64,000 nt of DNA from Hyphomicrobiales bacterium (GTDB taxonomy: Bacteria; Pseudomonadota; Alphaproteobacteria; Rhizobiales; Aestuariivirgaceae), in NCBI GenBank assembly GCA_025359265.1, contig JANYHB010000013.1:16963-80962 (forward strand). The letters run 5' to 3'. Shown here one piece after another: positions 10,759 to 21,099 of this stretch; within the stretch, counting starts at the first letter, position 1; every line of letters starts with the position of its first letter. Made by a program: the position numbers and the translations under genes. The notes below the pieces were generated by a model, which was given only the letters and a program-made list of their open reading frames with translations, did not search any database and had not been told where the DNA came from.

Positions 10759-10949
10759 GCACAGCGCGGCAAATCCTGCTTTTCTAACTTTACCGCCAGT
10801 TCCGTTTGCAGTTTGCGCCAATAGGCGGCTGTCTCCGTGTCTCCCGATTTCTCGCAGAGCAGGGCGTGGCGTGCGGCTTCCCCGGCGGCACTACGGCCGT
10901 GGACAAACACCAAGGCTTCGGCGAAGTGAGCAAATCCATTGTTGATCAT
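10755..10949 (-). CDS. small conserved hypothetical protein
   Basis: MINNGFAHFAEALVFVHGRSAAGEAARHALLCEKSGDTETAAYWRKLQTEL; family resemblance by recognition only. Confidence 0.55.
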   Translation of the reverse strand: MINNGFAHFAEALVFVHGRSAAGEAARHALLCEKSGDTETAAYWRKLQTELAVKLEKQDLPRCA

Positions 10950-11041
10950 ATTGCATCTCCCTCTCACGAACTTTATTCTAAAACCGCGTTACATCGGAAA
11001 TAGTTCCATAATTTTGCAAGAATGTGACGATTGCGGGGCAA

Positions 11042-11530
11042 TCACGCTTTTGTGGCTGGCAGTCCAATTTTGTGACCGACCTGTGGGGGCAGGGGCAAGG
11101 TTTTGTGCAGTGCAGCCAAGGCTTCGACGCGGGCGCGCACCTCATCTGGAAAGGGCGAGGTGCGGTGAGTCGTCAAATCAACGTGGCTGACCATGACTTC
11201 CAGCACACAGGCGAGGTAAGAACTTTCACCGCGAAACATTTGCTGCACATAGTGCACCCGCTTGGCATCGCTGCCGATCAGCTGTTGTTCAATGCGCACC
11301 TGCTCTCCCGCCTGCAATTCATTGGCGTAGGATGTGTGGGTTTCCAATGTGAAGAAGCTGTTGTTGGTGGCTTTCACATAGTCTGGCCCCAGACCGAGGG
11401 AAGCAAACATTTCATCGGCGGCCCGATCAAACATGACGGCGTAGTAAGCCATGTTGAGATGGCCGTTGTAATCGGTCCATTGGCTTTCAACCGTCTGTAA
11501 CTTCCCGATGTAGGGTTTGGCATTTGTCAT
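11042..11530 (-). CDS. thioesterase family protein (hot-dog fold)
   Basis: VESQWTDYNGHLNMAYYAVMFDRAADEMFASLGL thioesterase motif. Confidence 0.85.
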   Translation of the reverse strand: MTNAKPYIGKLQTVESQWTDYNGHLNMAYYAVMFDRAADEMFASLGLGPDYVKATNNSFFTLETHTSYANELQAGEQVRIEQQLIGSDAKRVHYVQQMFRGESSYLACVLEVMVSHVDLTTHRTSPFPDEVRARVEALAALHKTLPLPPQVGHKIGLPATKA

Positions 11531-11566
11531 GGTAAAACTTTTCGCCTGTGATAGTTTCGCGAACCC

Positions 11567-12961
11567 ATGGATACACTATCATCCCAAGCCAATATAGAGC
11601 GCGCCATTGCCGCCGCGAAGGTGCTTTTGGGCGACAGGGTTTCCACAGCACCGACGGTGCGTGAACAACACGGCAAAGATCTGACATGGAATGAAGGCGC
11701 GCCGCCAGATGCGGTGGCCTTCGTGAAAGCCACTGATGAAGTTCAGGCTCTGGTAAAAATCTGCGCCCACGAGCAAGTGCCGATCATTCCTTTCGGCGCC
11801 GGTACTTCCCTGGAAGGGCATTTCACTGCGCCCAAGGGCGGCATTTGCCTTGATCTCAGTGGAATGAACCGCATAATCGAGGTGAACTCTGAGGATCAGG
11901 ATTGCCGCGTGGAGGCTGGTGTGACACGCAAGACGATCAACGCACATTTGCGCGACCAAGGCTTGATGTTCCCGATTGACCCCGGCGCTGATGCCACGAT
12001 TGGGGGCATGGCTTCCACCCGCGCTTCCGGCACCAATGCGGTGCGCTATGGCACCATGCGAGAGAATGTGATGGGCCTGACGGTGGTGTTGGCCGATGGC
12101 CGCGTGATCAAGACGGGCACGCGGGCGCGCAAATCTTCTTCGGGTTATGATCTCACGCGGTTGTTTGTGGGTGCTGAGGGCACATTGGGTGTGATCACCG
12201 AAGTTCAGCTTAAGCTGCATGGCATTCCGGAAGCCGCCTCGGCTGGCGTTTGCGTGTTTCCTTCGATCGAGGCCTGCTGCCGCACTGCCATTGAGACCAT
12301 TCAAATGGGCATTCCCATTGCCCGCATTGAATTGGTGGACTCTGAACACGTCAAAGCCATCAATGCCTATTCAAAACTATCGATGACGGTTGCGCCCACC
12401 CTGTTTGTCGAATTTCATGGCACGACGGCAGGAGTGGCTGAGCAGGCTGCACGCTTTGGCGAAATAGCGGCGGGCAATGGTGGCGGCACTTTCCAGTGGG
12501 CTACGCAAGAAGAAGAGCGGCTGAAACTCTGGCAAGCGCGCCATGATGCTTTCTGGGCCACCAAGGCGATGAAGCCCGGCAAGCAAGAAACGAGTGCCAC
12601 TGACGTGTGCGTGCCGATTTCAAAACTGGCCGAATGTGTTGTTGAAACGCAGAAAGATTTGGCAGCCAATGATATTTACGGCCCGATCATTGGCCATGTC
12701 GGCGATGGCAATTTCCATGTGGTGCTGTTCTGCGACCCCGCAAACGCGGACGAAGTAAAACGCGTGAAAGCGGTTTATGACCGAATGATCAACCGCGCAC
12801 TTGCGGCAGGTGGCACATGTACGGGCGAACATGGCATCGGTTCGGGTAAGCGCGATTATTTGCGCCGCGAGCATGGCGAAGGTGTTGCGGTAATGCGCCA
12901 GATAAAGCTGGCGCTCGATCCCTTTAATTTGATGAACCCCGGCAAAAATGCCGGGCCGTAA
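11567..12961 (+). CDS. FAD-binding oxidase, D-lactate dehydrogenase/glycolate oxidase-like
   Basis: IIPFGAGTSLEGHF, GADATIGGMASTRASGTNAVRYGTMRENV, HVGDGNFHV, GTCTGEHGIG. Confidence 0.92.
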   Translation: MDTLSSQANIERAIAAAKVLLGDRVSTAPTVREQHGKDLTWNEGAPPDAVAFVKATDEVQALVKICAHEQVPIIPFGAGTSLEGHFTAPKGGICLDLSGMNRIIEVNSEDQDCRVEAGVTRKTINAHLRDQGLMFPIDPGADATIGGMASTRASGTNAVRYGTMRENVMGLTVVLADGRVIKTGTRARKSSSGYDLTRLFVGAEGTLGVITEVQLKLHGIPEAASAGVCVFPSIEACCRTAIETIQMGIPIARIELVDSEHVKAINAYSKLSMTVAPTLFVEFHGTTAGVAEQAARFGEIAAGNGGGTFQWATQEEERLKLWQARHDAFWATKAMKPGKQETSATDVCVPISKLAECVVETQKDLAANDIYGPIIGHVGDGNFHVVLFCDPANADEVKRVKAVYDRMINRALAAGGTCTGEHGIGSGKRDYLRREHGEGVAVMRQIKLALDPFNLMNPGKNAGP

Positions 12962-13918
12962 CTAGTTCAAGGGTGCGCCGGCCAACCACGATGCACATTC
13001 AGGGCCGAGTTCTGCCATGGCCTTATCCTCATAGGCCTTGATCTCGTCAGCCGAAAGACTATCGCGCCAACGACCGTTGCTGCCTTTGTTGATGAAAGTT
13101 GTGGCGCCACCCTTCCACATCATTCCGCCGCGGGGAGTCATTTCGGCCGCATGGGATTTCATATAGTCAAAGGAACAATGATTGACGATCTCTGGCAAGA
13201 TTTTTGGATCAACTTTGATTTCGAGAAATTCAGCGATGCGTTTTATAGTTCCCTCAAGATCCTTCTTCATGTCATTGAAGTGAACAAGCACCACATTTGG
13301 CAAATCGCGCAGTTGCCACCATGAGCGGATGTGATGCCAATAAGGCCAAATGGGAAAGCCATCGCGATTGAACCATTGCCTATAGAACTCATGCGGATCG
13401 TCTGTGCCCCGCACCAAAGGATCGGCACCGTGTATCGCGCCGGTGTTGTACAACGTAAAAAATTCATCCGTCGTGTTGAAATGATGGTTGTGATAGCTCC
13501 ACGCTGCATCGCGTCCATCACGACCGATGTAAATATATTTTGCCTTGGGCGAGAACACCAATGCGTCAACTGGCAGATGGGTCTTGACGAAGCGCCGATG
13601 CGTCTGGGTGTCCAACGCCGCAAGGGCAGGCGGCGGCAAAATCCGTTGATCCACCCAGGGCGAAATCTGGTGGACATTTTTCCCTTCTGCTCCGTCGAAA
13701 ATCAGCTGCGATACAATCTGTTGGGTCCAGGTTGTGCCCGATTTTGCATAGGTTGCGATGACTATATCATCATCGCGGAACTTGAAATCGTTCCAGACTG
13801 TCGAGTTCATGTGAAAATTATGCAGCTCGCGTGTCTTTTGTGGCCAAACAATATCGGCGCTGGCAGTGCTTTGCTGGGGGTTCGCTTGCGCCCCCGAAAC
13901 GTGAGATGTCCTTGCCAT
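12962..13918 (-). CDS. sulfotransferase domain protein
   Basis: YAKSGTTWTQQIV 5'-PSB loop; KYIYIGRDGRDAAWSYHNHH. Confidence 0.9.
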   Translation of the reverse strand: MARTSHVSGAQANPQQSTASADIVWPQKTRELHNFHMNSTVWNDFKFRDDDIVIATYAKSGTTWTQQIVSQLIFDGAEGKNVHQISPWVDQRILPPPALAALDTQTHRRFVKTHLPVDALVFSPKAKYIYIGRDGRDAAWSYHNHHFNTTDEFFTLYNTGAIHGADPLVRGTDDPHEFYRQWFNRDGFPIWPYWHHIRSWWQLRDLPNVVLVHFNDMKKDLEGTIKRIAEFLEIKVDPKILPEIVNHCSFDYMKSHAAEMTPRGGMMWKGGATTFINKGSNGRWRDSLSADEIKAYEDKAMAELGPECASWLAGAPLN

Positions 13919-14062
13919 GGCCGGTCTCCCCTAGTGCGATTTCCCCGTCACATCAATTTAAAGCACAAGTTCGGTTTGTTCGCCAGCTATGGTTCAGTTT
14001 CAGATCCGATTTTTTTTGGCGATCCCTTGCACACATTTCCCCTTCGCCTATTCTCTGTCGCC

Positions 14063-17000
14063 ATGAGCGTTTGGAAATCACCTGTTCTCTATATAGGCCT
14101 GTTGATTGTCTTGCTGGTCGGCGGGGCTTTGGCTGCACCGTTTCTCATTGATTGGAACGGATACCGCGACAAGTTAGAGGCTTATGGCCGTAATTTGTCT
14201 GGCCGCGCCGTTGCCATTGATGGGCCGATTGCGGTGCGGCTGTTTCCCTGGCCAAGGCTTGAGGCTGGCGACGTCAGTGTAGCCAACCCGCAGGGATTTG
14301 AATCAGGGCCGATGTTGCAAGCCGCCAAGGTTACGGTGCATCTGGCTTTGGCCAGTCTCGTGTCGGGGCAAATCCGAGTGGAGCGGATAGATGTTGAAAA
14401 GCCGGTGTTGAACTTGGCGCTCAATATCAAGGGAGATGGTAACTGGCACCTCACACCCGAAACAGCCTTGATGGCAACGGGCCTGCTGAATGATGTGCAG
14501 CTTGACGAAATCCATGTGAGCAACGGTGTGTTAAAAATTCGTGATGAACGCCATGGCTTTGCACGTGATCTATCAAAAATCTACAGCGTGGTTTCCGCCC
14601 CATCGATTGATGGCCCATGGCGGATGAAAGGCACTGGCCTTGCCAATGATGTGGCTTTGGATATTTTATTTTCAACGTTAGCCGCCAAGAAGGCGCAACC
14701 TGTGCAATTTGCCTTTAGACTCTCGCCACAAGATGGTTCACTGCCTGCACTCAGCTTTGAGGGGAAGGGCGATGGCAGTTCTTATTCAGGCAGTATCGCG
14801 CTTCAACCCGTCGAAACCACCGATGGACGCAGGAGCTTGGATGGGTCGTTGAAGCCTTTGCTTTATCAGGCCAAGGTTCAGATTGATGGCGATCAAGCCA
14901 AACTATCCGCCATTCACATCGCGGCGGCGGATCCCAAAGACACGGGCACGTTGATCGAAGGCGACGCGGCGCTCGATTTATCGCGAGCCACCAAGCTGGA
15001 TATCCATTTAACCTCTCCCCATATTGACATGGACACGCTCGCCGGTGAACAGACAATGCGCCTTTGGCAAGCCGGTGGGTTGTTAGGATTGGCTAACAAG
15101 CTCATGGCCACATTTCCCGATAATCTCGATTTCAACACCACACTGGACGTAAGCGCTTTAACCGCCTCTGGGCAAAATTTGGAGAATGTAAATCTCAAGG
15201 CATCGGCCGCTTCAGGCGCCATTCGCATTCAAGATTTAACTGCAGATTTGCCCGGTCGTTCGCGGATGAAATTTGGCGGACTGGTTTTCCCCGGCCCCGG
15301 TGCAGCAGAGCTTGGGGGTTCTTTGAGTTTTGAAACCAGCGACGCGCGCAGTTTCACCAAGTGGCTTTGGCCCGAAGGCAGAGATGGCGTTGATCGGTTA
15401 TGGACGGGGGCCCGCGGTCGCCTTAAAGCCCAAAGCGATGTAACTTGGGGCGGGCAACGTTTTGGCTTTCAAAACTTGCAATATGAGTTGGATGGACTTC
15501 TAGGCAAAGGTGAGGTTGCGGTTACGCAAGGGCAGATTCCCGCGGTTCATTTGCAATTATCTGCAGATAAGTTTGATTTAGCGTCTTACGTTTCTGGCGG
15601 CCTTTCAAGTCTTACGACGCAGCAAGAACTGCTTTCGCTTTTGCCCAGCAGCAACGGCTTGGAAAAAAGTCTGGCCTTGGAGTTTGGTGCACTTACCATC
15701 AATGGCGTGGAAGCGCAGAGGGTGCGGGTGAATATAAATTCCAACGCTTCTGGGTTCGAACTGAAGAACTTTGATATCGGCGCCGTCGAGGGCGCCGAAG
15801 TGAAGGGCAATGGTTTGGTTTTGATGTCACCAGAAGGGCCATCGGGCAATATAAAATTTGTGTTAGGTGCTGCAAGGCCCCACGGTTTTATGCGTTTGCT
15901 TGGATTATTGCCACAGGGGCCGGAACCAAAATGGGCAGGCTCTTTGGCGCGCACCGACATACGCGCCGAATTAAACGTCAAGCCAGGCACAAAAGAACCG
16001 TTGGTAAATTATAGTATCAGCGGCAGCAGCGGGCCCTACAAAATAGTGAGTTCTGGCACGGTGCAGGATTTGAATGTTGCAGCAGGGGTTGTAGGCGGGC
16101 TTTCCGGAACCATTTCTTCGGCGGATGCAAACGATATTTTGCGATTGATCGGCATCGAATCCAAAGGCTCGGGCACCGGTGATGGGCAAATCGCGGTCAC
16201 GGTTTCGGGCAATGAAGCGCAGGGCTATAAAACCGCAATAGATGTGCAAGGCCAAGGCGCCACGGCTGGCTTTGCCGGAACTTACAGGCCGCAGTTTGGC
16301 AAGCTGGGATTTGACGGCACTTTTGCAGTGAATGCCGAGCATGGCGATGGCGTGCTTGCAGCATTGGGTTTTCCTTTGGCAACGTTGGGGAATGGCCCTC
16401 TTGCATTGAAGGTGGAAGCAGTGCCAACGCCTGCTGGATTGGCGTTAAAAAACTTTGCTCTTAAGTTTGGCGAGCAAAATATCGAAGGATCAGGTGAGGT
16501 CGGTGCTGGGCGCGCCCTGAAGCTTGATGTGTCGGGAGGCCAAGTGAAACTGATTGATGCTGTTGCGGCAGCCGCATCGCCATGGGCAGGTGTGGGTGCT
16601 TTTCCTAATGCAAGTTTTGAAAACGGTTGGCCGTTTGGCCTTTCAGGAGAAATTTGGCTGCGGCCCACCCGCATTGCGGATTTCTTTGGCCAGTCGGTAA
16701 GCGAGCCGATCATTGGCTATGCTTCGGATGCCAAGGGCCGCAGCTTCCGCGTGATGGGACGATATGCTGATGGAGGTCAACTCAAAATTGACGGCACTTT
16801 GAAACCCGAAGGCAATAGTTTTGCCTTGGCTGGTTCGCTGCACGCTCCACTGGCGTTGGCCCAAATTTTTTCGGGTGGTGACAAACCATTCGGGCCGCGC
16901 GGCGCGGCCACAATGGATGGAACCTTTGCCGGCAATGGACGCTCGCCCTTGGCGATGTTGAACACCATTTCAGGGGCGGGCACCTTAACCGTTGGTGCTG

Positions 17001-17656
17001 GGCAAATTGTGGGTTTGGCGCCTGAGCCATTTTATGCGACGATTAAAGCGGCCAAGAGCAATGATGAAATCCAGAAGGCCTTTGCTGATTTGACTTCCAG
17101 CCAAGGCATCGCAACGCCGCCGATGAAATTCTTGCTGGAGGCAAAAGAGGGGGCCATCGCCTTTGCGCCAGTCACCATTGAAACCGAGCAGTTGAAGCTT
17201 GCTGTGCAGCCTGCCGCGGATTTGCCGAGTGCGATGCTATCCACAATCATAACGCTATCGGCCAAGCAGCAAGCCGAGTTGCCAGAAATGCGGGTTATCT
17301 ATGAAGGAGCACCCGGTGCCATGCGGCAACGGGTTGACGCCGCCTCGCTGGCTTCGAAATTAGGCACGGCCATCATCAACAAAGACATGGCTGAGTTGGA
17401 CCGTATTGCCCAGGAGCAAAAGAAAGCTGAAGCTGATGCCGCCCTTCAGGCCCAAGCAGACAAGCAGAAGTTTGACGCCTTCCAGGCCCAACGCGCGGAA
17501 CTTCGCCTGCAGCAGCGAATGCTTAAAGTGTTTGCCCAGCAACGCGCCATTGATGCAGTCCGCGCCAAGGCAGCGCTGGACGCGGCGGTGAATTACGGGC
17601 TTTCCATTGTGAAAGATGAGAAGCGAAGGCTGTTGCAGCTAGTGCCCGCGAAGTGA
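14063..17656 (+). CDS. AsmA family protein
   Basis: N-terminal TM, LIDWNGYRDKLEAYGRNLSGRAVAIDGPIAVRLFPWPRLEAGDVSVANPQG; AsmA_2-like C-terminus; ATG at 14063 inside the longer ORF. Confidence 0.9.
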   Translation: MSVWKSPVLYIGLLIVLLVGGALAAPFLIDWNGYRDKLEAYGRNLSGRAVAIDGPIAVRLFPWPRLEAGDVSVANPQGFESGPMLQAAKVTVHLALASLVSGQIRVERIDVEKPVLNLALNIKGDGNWHLTPETALMATGLLNDVQLDEIHVSNGVLKIRDERHGFARDLSKIYSVVSAPSIDGPWRMKGTGLANDVALDILFSTLAAKKAQPVQFAFRLSPQDGSLPALSFEGKGDGSSYSGSIALQPVETTDGRRSLDGSLKPLLYQAKVQIDGDQAKLSAIHIAAADPKDTGTLIEGDAALDLSRATKLDIHLTSPHIDMDTLAGEQTMRLWQAGGLLGLANKLMATFPDNLDFNTTLDVSALTASGQNLENVNLKASAASGAIRIQDLTADLPGRSRMKFGGLVFPGPGAAELGGSLSFETSDARSFTKWLWPEGRDGVDRLWTGARGRLKAQSDVTWGGQRFGFQNLQYELDGLLGKGEVAVTQGQIPAVHLQLSADKFDLASYVSGGLSSLTTQQELLSLLPSSNGLEKSLALEFGALTINGVEAQRVRVNINSNASGFELKNFDIGAVEGAEVKGNGLVLMSPEGPSGNIKFVLGAARPHGFMRLLGLLPQGPEPKWAGSLARTDIRAELNVKPGTKEPLVNYSISGSSGPYKIVSSGTVQDLNVAAGVVGGLSGTISSADANDILRLIGIESKGSGTGDGQIAVTVSGNEAQGYKTAIDVQGQGATAGFAGTYRPQFGKLGFDGTFAVNAEHGDGVLAALGFPLATLGNGPLALKVEAVPTPAGLALKNFALKFGEQNIEGSGEVGAGRALKLDVSGGQVKLIDAVAAAASPWAGVGAFPNASFENGWPFGLSGEIWLRPTRIADFFGQSVSEPIIGYASDAKGRSFRVMGRYADGGQLKIDGTLKPEGNSFALAGSLHAPLALAQIFSGGDKPFGPRGAATMDGTFAGNGRSPLAMLNTISGAGTLTVGAGQIVGLAPEPFYATIKAAKSNDEIQKAFADLTSSQGIATPPMKFLLEAKEGAIAFAPVTIETEQLKLAVQPAADLPSAMLSTIITLSAKQQAELPEMRVIYEGAPGAMRQRVDAASLASKLGTAIINKDMAELDRIAQEQKKAEADAALQAQADKQKFDAFQAQRAELRLQQRMLKVFAQQRAIDAVRAKAALDAAVNYGLSIVKDEKRRLLQLVPAK

Positions 17657-17851
17657 ACGCCAAAGCACCCAAACTCTGATCGCGCTCGATAAATTCCGCC
17701 CCTCGCGGCTTCGGTCGATTTCCCCAACCAACGCGGCCAAAGATTTTTTATCTTCGCCAGCAGCTTTCTTGAGCGCGTCCCAAAATTCAGGTTCCAGTGA
17801 CAAAGACGTGCGGTGGCCGGCAATGGTAAGAGAGCGTTTCAGCTCAGTCAT
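17639..17851 (-). CDS. ribbon-helix-helix domain protein
   Basis: MTELKRSLTIAGHRTSLSLEPEFWDALKKAAGEDKKSLAALVGEIDRSREGRNLSSAIRVWVL. Confidence 0.85.
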   Translation of the reverse strand: MTELKRSLTIAGHRTSLSLEPEFWDALKKAAGEDKKSLAALVGEIDRSREGRNLSSAIRVWVLWRSLRGH

Positions 17852-18020
17852 CGCGCTTGTGCCCATCCAGATTTTTTGTGTTTTGCTGATCAAGCAGGCG
17901 CAGCAATTCTTTGTCTTCCTTGCGGCGTCCAAATTTCAGGCGGTTGCCCGCAGACGTGGTTTCACTCTCGACGCGGGCTTTCGCCTTGCGGGCCTGGCGC
18001 AGATTGATCACTTCCCCCAT
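17844..18020 (-). CDS. DUF4169 family protein (58 aa, not in ORF track)
   Basis: Manual translation: [58 protein letters not shown]; start overlaps the fumC stop, end overlaps the RHH start. Confidence 0.85.
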   Translation of the reverse strand: MGEVINLRQARKAKARVESETTSAGNRLKFGRRKEDKELLRLLDQQNTKNLDGHKRDD

Positions 18021-19411
18021 CAGGATGGCCCCAACATGTTTTCAGGCCGCACGATGGCGTCGAAGTCTGCCGCAGAAATGCCTTCCTTCAACGCTTCCTC
18101 GCGCAAAGTTGTGCCATTCTTGTGGGCGGTCTTGGCGATCTTGGCGGCCTTGTCATAGCCGAACTTGGGGGCCAGCGCCGTCACCAACATCAGTGAACGA
18201 TCGACGTTCGCCTTGATATTATCTTCACGCGCCACAATGCCTGCAACGCAATGATCGGTGAAGCTGTTGGCCGCATCGCTCATCAACTGCACGGATTGCA
18301 AAAAATTATAAGCCATCACCGGGTTAAACACGTTCAACTCAAAATGCCCCTGCGATCCGGCAAAGGTTATCGCCGCATTGTTGCCGAAGATCTGAATGCA
18401 CACCTGCGTTAGCGCTTCGCACTGCGTGGGGTTCACCTTGCCTGGCATGATGGAAGAGCCTGGCTCATTTTCAGGCAATTGCAGTTCACCAAGACCAGAG
18501 CGCGGGCCAGAACCCAGGAAGCGAATGTCATTGGCGATCTTGAAGACGGAGGCCGCCACAGTGTTGATGGCGCCATGGGTCATCACCATCGCATCATGGG
18601 CGGCCAAAGCCTCAAACTTGTTGGGCGCGGAGGTGAAGGGCAGGCGGGTGATAGTGGCAATATGCTCCGCCACTTTTTCGGCAAAGCCCTTGGGCGCATT
18701 CAACCCCGTGCCCACCGCCGTGCCGCCTTGGGCGAGTTGCATCAGCATGGGCAAAGTCTGCTCAATGCGAGCTATTCCATTGTCCACCTGTTGGGTATAA
18801 CCCGAAAATTCCTGGCCCAAAGTTACCGGCGTTGCATCCTGCGTGTGGGTGCGGCCGATCTTGATGATCTTGGCGAACTGATGCGCCTTGTCATTCAGCG
18901 CGTTGCGCAAGTGTTGCAGCGCGGGCAGCAGGCGGTGATGAATTTCCTCAGCGCAGGCAATGTGCATGGCCGTGGGATAAGTGTCGTTCGATGATTGCGA
19001 CATGTTCACATGGTCATTGGGGTGCACCGGTTTTTTGGAACCCATCACCCCGCCCAGCATTTCAATGGCGCGGTTGGAAATCACCTCATTGGCATTCATG
19101 TTGGATTGCGTGCCAGAACCCGTCTGCCACACGGCCAGCGGGAAATGCGCATCGAGCTTGCCCTCAATCACTTCCTGCGCGGCATTGATGATGGCGGCGG
19201 CGAGGTTCTTGTCTAATTGTCCCAACCCCAAATTGGTTTCCGCCGCGGCGCGCTTGATAATGCCAAGAGCGCGCACCACCGAGGCCGGCTGCTTCTCCCA
19301 GCCACTCTTGAAATTCTGCAAAGACCGCTGCGCCTGCGCACCCCAGTAGCGCGAGGCATCAACCTCAATGGGGCCAAAGGTATCGGTTTCGGTGCGGGTG
19401 GTTTTGGTCAT
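18020..19411 (-). CDS. fumC: class II fumarate hydratase
   Basis: [21 protein letters not shown] signature; [33 protein letters not shown]. Confidence 0.97.
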   Translation of the reverse strand: MTKTTRTETDTFGPIEVDASRYWGAQAQRSLQNFKSGWEKQPASVVRALGIIKRAAAETNLGLGQLDKNLAAAIINAAQEVIEGKLDAHFPLAVWQTGSGTQSNMNANEVISNRAIEMLGGVMGSKKPVHPNDHVNMSQSSNDTYPTAMHIACAEEIHHRLLPALQHLRNALNDKAHQFAKIIKIGRTHTQDATPVTLGQEFSGYTQQVDNGIARIEQTLPMLMQLAQGGTAVGTGLNAPKGFAEKVAEHIATITRLPFTSAPNKFEALAAHDAMVMTHGAINTVAASVFKIANDIRFLGSGPRSGLGELQLPENEPGSSIMPGKVNPTQCEALTQVCIQIFGNNAAITFAGSQGHFELNVFNPVMAYNFLQSVQLMSDAANSFTDHCVAGIVAREDNIKANVDRSLMLVTALAPKFGYDKAAKIAKTAHKNGTTLREEALKEGISAADFDAIVRPENMLGPS

Positions 19412-19481
19412 AAGTCACGTTCCTGGAATGCTGCGGGGAATAGCATGGGGAGAGGCGGGAGGCGAGGCGCAATTAGCGTGG

Positions 19482-21047
19482 TTATTTTTTCGTCCGCGCC
19501 ATAACCGATTCCGCACGCCGCTGTTTTCGATTTTGCGCTTGCGTCTGCGCGAGTTGAGCCGCTCTCAAAATGAATTGCCTTACTTCTGGGTATTCTTGAC
19601 TGCTCCAAGGAGTAACTTTGAAAGATCCCTGGAAAATTCTCAATAATTTGCAGTTGTCGTCGATTATCTTTCTGTTGTCAGCTGTCCAATCGTCCTGTTC
19701 AACATAAACCAAATCCTCTGACGAGCCGTGTTCTTGGCCTGGGGGCTCAAGGGAAACTCCCACCACCCTTTCAAGGTAAGGATATTTCATCAAAATTGCT
19801 TGCGCATAGATAATCGCAAGCTCCGTACGTTTGCGGCGATATTGTTCATATCCTCCCTTGCTTGCCATCCAGGCAACGAACTTAAAGGTGAGGATGAAAA
19901 ACGCAGTGTCGTTCTCCTTCGAATCCGCGTGTCCGAGGACCAAACGAAAAAAGCGATCTTTTGTGGCGCCAATTTCCATTGCGCCCCTGAAGGCCTCACC
20001 GTGATTTCTGCGAGCAAATCTTCTTTGGAGTGCCATATACCTCACACCAATTTCGTTTTTGCGAATGTCAAATTCCAATTCATCGATGGCGATGGATGTG
20101 CCACCGAGCATGTGGGCAGTGAATTGCTCAATCAATCGATCCCAAAGGTATGATATTTCGTCCGCATGTTTTTTTGCAAGATACTGCGGGTTTGCCTTCA
20201 ACTTCAAATATGACGAAGAATCTATGCTTATCGGCACCAGTTTGGGATCAACGACGAAATCGTGGTCGCCGGAATCATTTATATTGGTTAAATAATGGGC
20301 GAGTAAATTCTCCTCTCCTTGCACCTCTCGCAACAGTCCCGAACGAATGAAGTCGGAACGTTTTCCAAGATATTCGGTAAAGTCCCGTATAGTGTCGAGT
20401 TCATTCATCACGGCGGTTAAAGCTACCTCATCGAAAACGTGCACAAAAGGGCCAGCAGGATCTATGTCGCCAATTGCAAACGGTTCAGGTTTATCAGCAC
20501 CATTTGGCCAATGGTCACTTCCCTGAATTGAAGGCTTGATGATGAGGCTGCCAGAATTTCCTGGACGATGCTTCCTGCATCCTGTCGATGCACCCCGGGC
20601 CACAACGATTTTATGGATTATTCTTTCATCATGATTTGGAAAATCCAGAGGAAAAGCGTTCCAGCATTTGCGATCAAGAAATATTTGTTTTGGAAAGTCC
20701 GTTATCCACCGTTGCGCTCCGTTCGCCTGTTTCGCGGCCTTTCGGATTGCACTTCTAGTCCATCTCCTCCATGCAATATCCAATTCAACCGACGGCCAGG
20801 CGATGGATTTTTCACTAAAGATGATGACATGTTTTCCGCACACTACAAGGAGGTCACACAATTCCTTGCCATCTCCAGCATTTTTTTGTTTTTGATTGCG
20901 ATAGGGGCTAGGGTATGACCAAAGATTGAGGAATGACTTTTCCGCTAGCTGCGCGAGATATCTCTCGCTTTTGGTCGTGCCGCTACCCTTTGTAATGGGC
21001 GGTCGCAGTTGCTCTGGGCGTTCATTAATTTCGGGCGGATCGATCAT
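19482..21047 (-). CDS. uncharacterised protein, possible restriction-endonuclease-like N-terminal domain
   Basis: 521-aa ORF; FLNLWSYPSPYRNQ..GDGKELCDLLVVCGKHVIIFSEKS suggests a D-x(n)-E-x-K-like core. Confidence 0.6.
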   Translation of the reverse strand: MIDPPEINERPEQLRPPITKGSGTTKSERYLAQLAEKSFLNLWSYPSPYRNQKQKNAGDGKELCDLLVVCGKHVIIFSEKSIAWPSVELDIAWRRWTRSAIRKAAKQANGAQRWITDFPKQIFLDRKCWNAFPLDFPNHDERIIHKIVVARGASTGCRKHRPGNSGSLIIKPSIQGSDHWPNGADKPEPFAIGDIDPAGPFVHVFDEVALTAVMNELDTIRDFTEYLGKRSDFIRSGLLREVQGEENLLAHYLTNINDSGDHDFVVDPKLVPISIDSSSYLKLKANPQYLAKKHADEISYLWDRLIEQFTAHMLGGTSIAIDELEFDIRKNEIGVRYMALQRRFARRNHGEAFRGAMEIGATKDRFFRLVLGHADSKENDTAFFILTFKFVAWMASKGGYEQYRRKRTELAIIYAQAILMKYPYLERVVGVSLEPPGQEHGSSEDLVYVEQDDWTADNRKIIDDNCKLLRIFQGSFKVTPWSSQEYPEVRQFILRAAQLAQTQAQNRKQRRAESVMARTKK

Positions 21048-21099
21048 TGCTCAGTTCAATGGGAGACGTTGGAACATTGACTACAGTAGACTTTGCGGT

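Noticed and set aside
11579-12349. 256-aa minus-strand ORF
   Set aside because: Antisense to the FAD-binding oxidase with clear motifs on the plus strand.
13331-14062. N-terminal 244-codon extension of the AsmA ORF
   Set aside because: Overlaps the sulfotransferase on the other strand; a good ATG with TM start lies at 14063.
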